Shown here: positions 1 to 12,300 of the stretch, one piece after another
Numbering within the stretch: the stretch's first letter is position 1
How the letters are laid out: the number at the start of each line of letters is the position of its first letter
NCBI GenBank assembly: GCA_014843695.1
Contig: CM026390.1
Location: forward strand, 94,015,975-94,079,974
Reading direction: 5' to 3'
Source of the DNA: Archivesica marissinica
Taxonomy: Eukaryota > Mollusca > Bivalvia > Venerida > Vesicomyidae
DNA: 64,000 bases
The notes under the pieces: model-generated
Told to the model about the DNA's origin: nothing
Databases searched by the model: none
The model's input: only the letters and a program-made list of their open reading frames with translations
Translations under genes and position numbers: made by a program

Positions 1-286
1 AGATTGATACTGATTGCATAAAATGTTCCTTCACAGATTTTTTAAACTGACTGCGATTACTAATAGATCTAAAATGTGACGGCAACCCATTCCACACCTG
101 ACAGCCATTATAAGCGAATGATTTCCCCCCAAAACCCTTAACCTTGGGAATGGAATAGCTGTTACTGTCTCTGAAACGAGTTGAATAAGAGTGTACCTCA
201 TTTGCTAATTTAAAATGCTCATTCAAATAGCTGGGTGCACTATTACAGTGTATCTTATGTGTCATGTTCTTGAGTGTCCTGTTCAT
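1..286 (-). mobile_element. 3' end of a non-LTR retrotransposon reverse-transcriptase ORF (partial)
   Basis: Read on the minus strand, this stretch is open from an ATG at 286 to the window edge. It encodes a peptide with the segments NSAPSYLNEHF, YSIPKVKGFGGKSFAYNG and VWNGLPSHFRSISNRSQFKK. This matches the C-terminal tail of CR1/jockey-type reverse transcriptases, where a basic patch is followed by 'YxG..xWNxLP..R...S...FK'. The RT catalytic core is not present here, and the stop codon lies left of the window. The fragment ends about 15 bp from the acceptor of the first helicase exon. It is most likely a truncated, dead copy in the upstream intron. Confidence 0.75.
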
Positions 287-301
287 TATTCCTATTCACA
301 G

Positions 302-394
302 AATATGTGAACACCCAGCTGTTTGATGTGGCCAAGAGATTCCATCATGCTCTGTCGACAGTTGATATATCTGGGTATTCTGAAGCTAAATACA
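302..394 (+). CDS. ZGRF1: ZGRF1-like exon a (segment N-terminal to the GRF finger)
   Basis: The acceptor is ...ctattcacag and the donor is gtaagt. The reading frame begins in phase 1 and encodes YVNTQLFDVAKRFHHALSTV followed by DISGYSEAKY. It ends in phase 1, which fits the acceptor phase of the GRF exon at 1875. Membership in the gene rests on strand, phase and position. I recognise the neighbouring GRF exon far more securely than this peptide. Confidence 0.7.
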
Positions 395-3300
395 GTAAGT
401 TACTATGTCATATTTAAATCAATGCATATCTTAATTATTTTTTTAATTATTAGCAATATCCAATTAATGATTTGAGCTGTTCCTTATTTGAAAATCTGTT
501 GAACACAGACTTGCCTTATTCTTGTATTCTTGTAGACATCTTGGGAAGATCCGTCGAGTTTTGTGGTTTTTAAAACAAGTGCAAATACCAGGTTTCACAT
601 GTAATTAAAATCTGAAATTAAGTTTATATTGTATATTGTGACCTCTCTCCAGAATATACACCAAGTTTCCCATGTCATTAACCGGATATTGCCAAATATA
701 TTTTACTTGTTGATACATTTGTACGGGTGGACTTGTGATATTTGGTTTTGTCCTAAATTATAATTATGTTCTAGGTTGTGTAGTTTGGTCCCAACACGTA
801 TGTTCTAGATTGTTGGGTTTTGTCCTCAATTGTGTGTTCTAGGTTGTGTAGTTTGGTCCCAACACGTATGTTCTAGATTGTTGGGTTTTGTCCTCAATTG
901 TGTGTTCTAGGTTGTGTAGTTTTGTCCTAACACTTATGTTCTAGATTGTTGGGTTTTGTCCTCAATTGTGTGTTCTAGGTTGTGTAGTTTTGTCCTAACA
1001 CTTATGTTCTAGATTGTTGGGTTTTGTCCTCAATTGTATGTTCTAGGTTGTGTAGGTTTGTCCTAACACGTATTTTCTATGTACTTGTTTACATCAGCTT
1101 TGTAGGCATCAATACTTTAAAATTTTACCAGAACGGACACACACACGGACATCCAACAATTATGGAATAACCTATCTCAATTTTTAATATCCAAGAATAT
1201 TACTGTTGTGTTCAACCTAGCAGACATATGTTTTGGTAGAACACAAAATTCTAAATCATACAGATGTATAAATTACATTATTATTTTGTGCAAATTTTTA
1301 GAATGAAGTATATGAAAACTATTCCCCATTTCGAGCATTTTAAAAGATACTTAGATATAAGAATTAATCTAGAAAAGGCTATAGCACTGGAAAGAAACAA
1401 ATTAGAGCAACACAATCGGAAATGGTCTCTTTTTTCTTAAATCATGCACTGAACCCCGAGTTTAAAAAGATAGTACATTAATATTGTCAAATGGAAACGA
1501 TCACTTAAACCCAACTACGTTTATGCTTTTTGCTGTTTTTTTCTCCTTGCATTTGTCCATCTATCAAAATGTTAAGGAATGTTGGTACTCTTTCTGTCAA
1601 GGTACATTATTCTCAATCAAAAACATTTGTAAAATACATATATATATATATACATGTTAAATAACTAATACTACATGTAATGCTTAACAATATGTGATAT
1701 CAATGTATGTATAGATGTAATGCATGTATAATATGTATGTATGAATGTATGTATGTTATCTATGTATCAAAATAAAGGAGGTTACCCGATAGGGGCCTCA
1801 CAAAATAAAAAAAAATAAAAAAGAACGGACACAATTTGCAGTGAATCTTAAATGTAAAATAAAATATGTTTCAGAAAATCAGGGCTCTTGTGTAAGTAAC
1901 CCAAACCCTCACTGCCGGTGTGGGGTTGCATCAAAGATGGTGTGTGTGAAGAAGGAGGGACCAAACTGTGGTAGATATTTCTATGGTTGCAGCTCAGGCA
2001 AGAAGCAGCAATGCAAGGTACGTGACCCTAAGCTTCCATGTCAGGATGGTGTCACTTTGAAATACCTAGCAATGAGCAATGAGTTGATGGTTTTGTGTAC
2101 TAACTGCATATAGACATACAAACATATGAGGACAAGTGGTAAGTGTGTGTAACATACATCATAGCATGTGAATATCCAGCTTAACCCTTAACCTGTCATT
2201 CACAACTAAAGTCGCTTTTGCAGAAAACAGCATAGTGCCAGATCAAACGGCAAAGAATGTGCCATCTGAACAGGCTATATGCTGTTTGCTATTTGGATAG
2301 TGGAGCTAAAGCACTTGTCTGAATAGCAAACAACATAGATCCTGTTCAGACATGGCATTACGCCGCAGCTGATCTGGATCTATGTTGTTTGCTATTAAGA
2401 TTCTATCTAATTTATTCGGCAGGTTATGGGCTCCACTTTCATCAAAACATAAAAAGTCGTCCTTGTTAACTTTTCTGCCGTTTGTTCAGTATAAATAGTT
2501 TAAAGGTGCGGTTTGATGAGAGTTGTTCTCTATGGGCTCTAGATATTGTCCACATGTTATAGACCAATTAACCCTTTCAACACCACAGACCTCTAAATTG
2601 GCTTACAAAAAAGTGTAGATCCAGATGAGCCGGCTCGTGACGAGCCGTCTCATCAGGATCTGCACTTTTTTCAAGTAATATAACTATTTTTAGAAAAATA
2701 ATTACCCATTTTGATAAATGAACTGATCCAAATGTAATTTTGTTATTAATTTATTGGTCTAAAAATATCATCGACCAGTCTATGTCAGTTACTTGGTGTT
2801 GAATGGGTTAAGATCACGCTGTATTCCTACCATTGTTTCATGAGAAGAACTCAGTTCAATGCTAATGCTAAATATCTCTCTTGAAATTGACTTAGTTTTT
2901 GCTCCAAGTTATCCATTTGTACCTACTGTGTCTATGTTATTGTTGATAGATAGATTGATTTTATTGAACAAAAGTTCATAAACTCTGAGTGCATGGTACA
3001 TGTATACATTGCATCATTGAATTAATATTTGTTGTATATAAATCTTTGTTTTCTGTATGTCAAACGTTGTTTGTATCTCACCTGTAAACGTTGTTTGTAT
3101 CTCACCTGTCAATGGTTGTTTGTATCTCACCTGTCAATGGTTGTTTGTATCTCACCTGTCAATGGTTGTTTGTATCTCACCTGTCAATGGTTGTTTGTAT
3201 CTCACCTGTCAATGGTTGTTTGTATCTCACCTGTAAACTTGTTTGTATCTCACCTGTAAATGTTGTTTGTATCTCACCTGTCAATGTTGTTTGTATCTCA

Positions 3301-6300
3301 CCTGTAAATGTTGTTTGTATCTCACCTGTAAACGTTGTTTGTATCTCACCTGTCAATTGTTTGTATCTCACCTGTAAACATTGTTTGTATCTCCTGTAAA
3401 CGTTGTTTGTATCTCACCTGTCAATGTTGTTTGTATCTCACCTGTAAATGTTGTTTGTATCTCACCTGTCAATGGTTGTTTGTATCTCACCTGTCAATGG
3501 TTGTTTGTATCTCACCTGTCAATGGTTGTTTGTATCTCACCTGTCAATGGTTGTTTGTATCTCACCTGTCAATGGTTGTTTGTATCTCACCTGTAAACAT
3601 TGTTTGTATCTCACCTGTAAATGTTGTTTGTATCTCACCTGTCAATGGTTGTTTGTATCTCACCTGTAAATGTTGTTTGTATCTCACCTGTAAACGTTGT
3701 TTGTATCTCACCTGTCAATGGTTGTTTGTATCTCACCTGTAAACATTGTTTGTATCTCACCTGTAAACGTTGTTTGTATCTCACCTGTCAATGGTTGTTT
3801 GTATCTCACCTGTAAATGTTGTTTGTATCTCACCTGTAAACGTTGTTTGTATCTCACCTGTAAATGTTGTTTGTATCTCACCTGTAAACGTTGTTTGTAT
3901 CTCACCTGTAAACGTTGTTTGTATCTCACCTGTCAATGGTTGTTTGTATCTCACCTGTAAACATTGTTTGTATCTCACCTGTAAACGTTGTTTGTATCTC
4001 ACCTGTCAATGGTTGTTTGTATCTCACCTGTAAATGTTGTTTGTATCTCACCTGTAAACGTTGTTTGTATCTCACCTGTAAATGTTGTTTGTATCTCACC
4101 TGTAAACGTTGTTTGTATCTCACCTGTAAACGTTGTTTGTATCTCACCTGTCAATGGTTGTTTGTATCTCACCTGTAAACATTGTTTGTATCTCACCTGT
4201 AAACGTTGTTTGTATCTCACCTGTCAATGGTTGTTTGTATCTCACCTGTCAATGGTTGTTTGTATCTCACCTGTCAATGGTTGTTTGTATCTCACCTGTA
4301 AATGTTGTTTGTATCTCACCTGTAAACGTGTTGTATCTCACCTGTAAATGTTGTTTGTATCTCACCTGTAAACGTTGTTTGTATCTCACCTGTAAACGTT
4401 GTTTGTATCTCACCTGTCAATGGTTGTTTGTATCTCACCTGTCAATGGTGTTTGTATCTCACCTGTAAATGTTGTTTGTATCTCACCTGTCAATGGTTGT
4501 TTGTATCTCACCTGTCAATGGTTGTTTGTATCTCACCTGTAAACGTGTTTGTATCTCACCTGTAACGTTGTTTGTATCTCACCTGTAAATGTTGTTTGTA
4601 TCTCACCTGTCAATGGTTGTTTGTATCTCACCTGTCAATGGTTGTTTGTATCTCACCTGTAAATGTTGTTTGTATCTCACCTGTAAACGTTGTTTGTATC
4701 TCACCTGTAAATGTTGTTTGTATCTCACCTGTCAATGGTTGTTTGTATCTCACCTGTAAACGTTGTTTGTATCTCACCTGTAAACGTTGTTTGTATCTCA
4801 CCTGTAAACGTTGTTTGTATCTCACCTGTCAATGGTTGTTTGTATCTCACCTGTCAATGGTTGTTTGTATCTCACCTGTAAATGTTGTTTGTATCTCACC
4901 TGTAAACGTTGTTTGTATCTCACCTGTAAATGTTGTTTGTATCTCACCTGTCAATGGTTGTTTGTATCTCACCTGTAAACGTTGTTTGTATCTCACCTGT
5001 AAACGTTGTTTGTATCTCACCTGTAAACGTTGTTTGTATCTCACCTGTCAATGGTTGTTTGTATCTCACCTGTCAATGGTTGTTTGTATCTCACCTGTCA
5101 ATGGTTGTTTGTATCTCACCTGTCAATGGTTGTTTGTATCTCACCTGTCAATGGTTGTTTGTATCTCACCTGTCAATGGTTGTTTGTATCTCACCTGTCA
5201 ATGGTTGTTTGTATCTCACCTGTAAACGTTGTTTGTATCTCACCTGTAAACGTTGTTTGTATCTCACCTGTAAACGTTGTTTGTATCTCACCTGTAAACG
5301 TTGTTTGTATCTCACCTGTAAACGTTGTTTGTATCTCACCTGTAAACGTTGTTTGTATCTCACCTGTAAACAACATCGAAGCAAATCCATGTGCAATTTA
5401 TTACACCATCCTCCAATTTGCAGTATTCTTTGTTTCTTTTTGCAAGAATTTCTTTTTTACAAATATTTACAAGAATAATACCCGTTTATCCATAATAAAC
5501 TGGTCTATAAGATGAACTAATAATACTATAGATTTTTTGCAGTATCCTAATAATTATTTATCACCAAACATGAAGCGGTCTCATCAAGTATAATGTTTAA
5601 AGTTTAACTTTATTTATTTATATATAACGATTGCGAAGCAAGTTCTAACAAGAACACTGTTTATTGATTCAAATGTAGTGTTCGTATGTATTCAGAATAA
5701 TGTGTAGTATACGTGAAAACTTTATTTATTTTACAACGATTGCGAAGCTCTAACAACTTATATTAATCACTCTCGTTGGCGCGGATGAAAACATAAATGT
5801 GGTCATTCGTGTGGGAGGAAACCGGAGTACCCGGAGTACCCGGAGAAAACTCACCTGTCCGATCTGGTGACCACCGTACCATCTCACATATTTCCCGGTC
5901 CGAGGATCGAACCCAGGTTGCATTGGTGAGAAGCGAGCGCGCTAACCACTGCGCTAATCAGACTATTAATGAACAACAGTTGTAAGGATGCTAGTATGGT
6001 AGTACTGGTTATTTCAGTTCTTCCAGTGGGCTGATGAGGCTCGGAGAGGGTGTACTGCTCCTGGTAGTAAGCGTAAGATACACGATGTGCAGAGTCTGGG
6101 TGTGTACATGAAGGAGAAACGTGTACAGTTCTACGGGGAATCACAGCTCATCAAGCGTACCAAGGAGAACATTAACAAATATTTTAAGGCACCAGTAAGT
6201 TTGTACATCATTTGTGTACATATATTGTACCATTTGTGTACATATATCGTACCATTTGTGTACATATATCGTACCATTTGTGTACATATATCGTACCATT

Positions 6301-9300
6301 TGTGTACATATATCGTACCATTTGTGTACATATATCGTACCATTTGTGTACATATATCGTACCATTTGGGTACATATATCGTACCATCTGCGTACATATA
6401 TCGTACCATTTGTGTACATATATCGTACCATTTGTGTACATATATCATATGGAGCTGTCAACCTATCTTATTTGTGTACATATCGTACCATGGAAACCAG
6501 GAAAGGTGTTGTTAGATAAACTGCCCGCCGGCGATATAGCCTAAAATGGTGCTGATGCAGGCGTAAACCCCGAAATATAACATAACGTACCATGGAACTG
6601 GCAATCAGTCTCATTTGTGTACACATACCATAGAATGGGGAACCTGTCTCATTTGTGTACACATACCATGGAATGGGGAACCTGTCTGATTTGTGTACAC
6701 ATACCATGGAATGGGCAACCTGCCTGATTTGTGTACACATACCATAGAACGGGCAACCTGCCTGATTTGTGTACACATACCATAGAACGGGCAACCTGCC
6801 TGATTTGTGTACACATACCATGGAATGGGCAACCTGCCTGATTTGTGTACACATACCATAGAACGGGCAACCTGCCTGATTTGTGTACACATACCATAGA
6901 ACGGGCAACCTGCCTGATTTGTGTACACATAACATCATGGAACTGTCAACTTGTCTTGTTTAGTTAAAGTTATCACTTATTTAGAAATTGATTGATATTT
7001 ATGTTTTGTAGTTTATTTCAGGTCCAACTTGTGTGATCTACTGTATGTTTTATAAACCAGTTTTATTAATTATGCAAATAAATAAATAAATTACCACTAA
7101 CTAACTATTACATCCTCCTGGAAGGGAATTTACATACGCACTCGGCTTGTTTTGTCAATCCATTTCTATATTTTGTGTATTGCATATTATAATATATGAA
7201 CTGAAAACAATTACAGAAATGGGTTAGGGGCAGGGGTGACGGTGATGTGGCGCAGAAGAAACAGGTTTTATTGAAACTTGCACAGAAGGGGCGTTCCTCA
7301 CTGTATGCTAAAGGTATTGTACAAATAATTGATATATACAGGAATATGTAAAATGGTAATATTCTATCAATACATGGCTGTGTTTACATGTTGATAAATA
7401 CTAGGGCATATGTGTAAAATGGTAATATTCTATCAATACATGGCTGTGTTTACATGTTGATAAATACTAGGGCATATGTGTAAAATGGTAATATTCTATC
7501 AATACATGGCTGCATTTTACATGTTGATAAATACTAGACCTTTTACTCATCCCAGCACAAAGAGGATTAAGTGAGTAAGTAACCATATATTCTCTATTCA
7601 TTGATTAAAACCAGACCTGGTGGTAGCCTTTTAACCTAAGTTTCATGTTTTCTCTATTCTAGATGATATATGGGTGATATCGAGGCATGTGGACTTTGAT
7701 CCGTTGCACATTTTCCTGGCAAGAAGTACATATTACGGTCCGTCATCTTCGCTGGAAGTAGAGATAGAACCTCTCACTGGCTACAGCCCATCAAATTGGC
7801 AAAATGGAGGTGAACAGTTTGTCAATAGAATTAATGTTCAAACGTCTTCCTATTCATATTTGTACCTAATTATGAAAACAAACATCCAATTCCTTACATA
7901 GAACATAAAATGTTCAGCGATAATCCATTTGTAAACAGTCGATATAATTAAACAAATTTGCATCAGTCCGCTATCATCTATTTGTGTTTGCTGTTATGTT
8001 CTAGCAACAACACCGCCCGTAATGAACACAATGGCGTAAACAATATGCCAGCTGATTATATGGTAATTGAATTGTGAAAACACAGGTGACAGACGGATCT
8101 ATAGTCCAGTGGTAACACTCTGGACTGGTAATCCAGATATCGCAGGTTCGATCCCCCATCTGACCCTAATAAAATTAACAGTCTTTCAGATGGGACGTTA
8201 AACCGAGGTCTCGTGTCGGTGCTTTACACCGTGCACGTAAAAGAACCAGAGGAGACTCTGGAATGGAACTCTGTCTGTATCATGCACTATCCTCCAACAA
8301 TCTAAAATGACTAATCTCTTCAGGAGGCGTCGCTCATATGGGCAACCGGTAGCGACGATAAATAAATGTAAAACACACAAAACACAGGTGTTAAGTTTCA
8401 GACAAGACAAATGTACTTTGGATCAAGTGTTTCGCCACTGAGCATTCGATTTTCAAGGGTAGTAGTGTGCAATAGAAATATCACAAATGAATCCGTAAAT
8501 TAGCCAGTATTCGGAAAAGAGCGGTTTTGGTTTATAGAGGTTTTTACAATGAATAAGGAATAGAAAATATTAGAATTTGGTAAATCGTCCGGTTTGTAGG
8601 GAGTTACGATTTGGAGGCTTCCAGTTTTGATTGGTTCCACTGTGCTGGCATTTCTAGCATCATGAGCACTTGAACCCAGTATGGATTGCTAACGGTGAGA
8701 AATCTGTTTGTTATTTCAGATATTTGTCATGCCATTCTAGTTGGTAATGCATCAACAGAGTTGAGTTGTATGGACAATATAAGAGAACATATACAGACTC
8801 AGTCACTTCCAGTTCTTCCACACCTTCTCAGCAGGTTTGTACAGAGTTGTATATAACCTTAAACAGAGTTGTATCTGACTCAGTCACGTCTAGGTCTTCC
8901 ACACCTTCTCAGCAGGTTTGTACAGAGTTGTATATAACCTTAAACAGAGTTGTATCTGACTCAGTCACGTCTAGGTCTTCTACTACCTTCTCAGCAGGTT
9001 TGTACAGAGTTGTATATAACCTTAAACAGAGTTGTATCTGACTCAGTCACGTCTAGGTCTTCCACACCTTCTCAGCAGGTTTGTACAGAGTTGTATATAA
9101 CCTTAAACAGAGTTGTATCTGACTCAGTCACGTCTAGGTCTTCTACTACCTTCTCAGCAGGTTTGTACAGAGTTGTATATAACCTTAAACAGAGTTGTAT
9201 CTGACTCAGTCACGTCTAGGTCTTCCACACCTTCTCAGCAGGTTTGTACAGAGTTGTATATAACCTTAAACAGAGTTGTATCTGACTCAGTCACGTCTAG

Positions 9301-12300
9301 GTCTTCTACTACCTTCTCAGCAGGTTTGTACAGAGTTGTATATAACCTTAAACAGAGTTGTATGGACAGTCTGACTAGGTCACGTCCAGTTCTTCTACTA
9401 CCTTCTCAGCAGGTTTGTACAGAGTTGTATATAACCTTAGACAGAGTTGTATGGACTGTCTGACTCAGTCACATCCAGTTCTTCTACTACCTTCTCGGAA
9501 GGTTTGTACAGAGTTGTATATAACCTTAGACAGAGTTGTATGGACAGTCCGACTCGGTCACGTCCAGTTCTACTACAACCTTCTCAGCAGGTTTGGAGTC
9601 TCCATGGTGTAATGGATACAATTTCAGCCGTGTAACGGATGGGTTCTAAGATAGAGCCCTGTCAGACTCACGGTGGTTGTTCCTTAGGCAGCACACATGG
9701 GCTTTTCTCTCTCACGCTGATTTCCATCAGGGATGAGGTTTCGAAGTCTAAAATACCTTGTTTCATAAACAGGAAAATGTGTATAGACATGTAGGTTAGA
9801 TAAGTGTTTTAAGATTTTAACTATTCCTGGTATTGTATATCTTGTGTTCAGCTGTGTACAAGGAAATGGATAATGACACAGTCTAACATGTCTGTCCAGA
9901 TACAAACATTTCAGATTTTAAACAGTTTAACATGGTTTATTGACTTGGGATTACATTTGTACCTGCGCAAATTGAGCACAATTTTATCCGTGGGCACATT
10001 AATTTGAAATATAATGCTTTATTTTGTATCACATTTAGCTTGTGTAAATGTAAGTAAGCACCTTGGTTCATATTTTATCATTGGGTCTCTATAGTTGGCA
10101 GTTTCTTACGGAGGTTGGTGCACCCAAGTACTGGTTAACCGCTGGAGCCTGCCCAGGAAAGGTGTTGTTAGGTAAACTGCCCGCCGGCGATATAGCCCAA
10201 AATGGTGCTGATGCAGGCGTAAAACCCGAAATATAACATATAATATATCATTGGGTCTCATTTATAGTGTAATAAAATTAATAATATATTTCAGAGGGCA
10301 CTCTGGGTTAGATACAGACACGGACGGAACGAAACCTTGCAGCAAGGGGTTTCAGGCTCCTAGAGTATTGACGGGCGAGCAGTCGAGCAGAAATGTACAT
10401 ATTCACACTGAGCAAATGGTAATTGTTAATATTTATACTCTTAAAACTTTTCAGCCAATTTAGTCATCACTTTCATCGGTGAGAGTGTCTGGTTTTCTTA
10501 AATATGCTTTATCCATCGTCAGTCGGTCAGTTATCCACAGTATACTTTGTTCATCTGTCAATCAATCAGTTTATCCACAGTATGCTTCTTTCATTGGTCA
10601 GTCTATCAGTTTATCCACAGAATACTTTATCCATTGGTCAGTCTGTCTGTTTATCCACAGAATACTTTATCCATTGGTCAGTCTGTCTGTTTATCCACAG
10701 AATACTTTATCCATTGGTCAGTCTGTCTGTTTATCCACAGAATACTTTATCCATTGGTCAGTCTGTCTGTTTATCCACAGAATACTTTATCCATTGGTCA
10801 GTCTGTCTGTTTATCCACAGAATACTTTATCCATTGGTCAGTCTGTCTGTTTATCCACAGAATACTTTATCCATTGGTCAGTCTGTCTGTTTATCCACAG
10901 AATACTTTATCCATTGGTCAGTCTGTCTGTTTATCCACAGAATACTTTATCCATTGGTCAGTCTGTCTGTTTATCCACAGAATACTTTATCCATTGGTCA
11001 GTCTGTCTGTTTATCCACAGAATACTTTATCCATTGGTCAGTCTGTCTGTTTATCCACAGAATACTTTATCCATTGGTCAGTCTGTCTGTTTATCCACAG
11101 AATACTTTATCCATTGGTCAGTCTGTCTGTTTATCCACAGAATACTTTATCCATTGGTCAGTCTGTCTGTTTATCCACAGAATACTTTATCCATTGGTCA
11201 GTCTGTCTGTTTATCCACAGAATACTTTATCCATTGGTCAGTCTGTCTGTTTATCCACAGAATACTTTATCCATTGGTCAGTCGTCTGTTTATCCACAAA
11301 TACTTTATCCATTGGTCAGTCTTCGTTTATCCACAAATACTTTATCCATTGGTCAGTCTGTCTGTTTATCCACAGAATACTTTATCCATTGGTCAGTCTG
11401 TCTGTTTATCCACAGAATACTTTATCCATTGGTCAGTCTGTCTGTTTATCCACAGAATACTTTATCCATTGGTCAGTCTGTCTGTTTATCCACAGAATAC
11501 TTTATCCATTAGTCAGTCTGTCTGTTTAGGTTCGAGCCCCGCTCAGGTCGTGTCTCATTTATATGAAAATGTTGGCAGTTTCTTACGGAGGTTGGTGCAC
11601 CCAAGTACTGGTTAACCGTTGGAGCCTGCCCAGGAAAGGTGTTGTTAGGTAAACTGCCCGCCGGCAATATAGCCCGAAATGGTGCTGATGCAGGCGTAAA
11701 ACCCGAAATATATCATAACAGTCTGTCTGTTTATCTGCATTGTGCTTTGTCAATCAATGAGTCTGTGAGTTCCAGTGGTTGACATGATGGACTTGAAATC
11801 CAGGTGTTGTAGGTTTGATTCCCGTCCCAACATAATTATTGATGAAACCTTAAACCAAGGTGGTGTATTGGTGGTATACACCAGGCATGTAGAGGAATCA
11901 GGGATGCTTCTGGACTTGGTTTATCTTGAACATTCACAAAATAGAATGACCAATATAAGACTAGAGGCATCACCATCAAGTTGCGTGGGAGATGGTAAAT
12001 AAATGTGCTAGTAAAGCACAACAACATGGATGTACATATGTATAGTACAGTCGAACTTCGTTGCCTCGATTACGCGAGTGTACCGATCAAAAGGAATGTC
12101 ATTGCCATTAACAAAAACTGTGAAAACTTTTGTGTGACACGCGGACCTGGACACTCGGCCCATTGTGTTTGACCCAAAGGTGTTGATTTCATGGAACCAG
12201 TGATCTGATTCGAGAGTTCCAGTCATCCGTGTTCGAGTCATCGAAGGTGATGTATTGTGTCTATGTACAGGATGGGTTATGCAGGCAGTATATATAGAGA

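Noticed and set aside
540..589. Possible extra exon (cttgtag|acatcttgg ... accag|gtttca)
   Set aside because: Its phases clash with both neighbours, while exon 302-394 joins 1875-2017 in phase without it.
3061..5373. CRISPR-like array
   Set aside because: The units are head-to-tail with 5-6 bp variable connectors and no unique spacers; the context is eukaryotic.
10479..11615. Long open frames (over 300 codons) in three overlapping forward frames
   Set aside because: The 40-bp unit lacks stops in every forward frame; identical units, a rotating frame and SINE sequence at the end show this is an array artefact.
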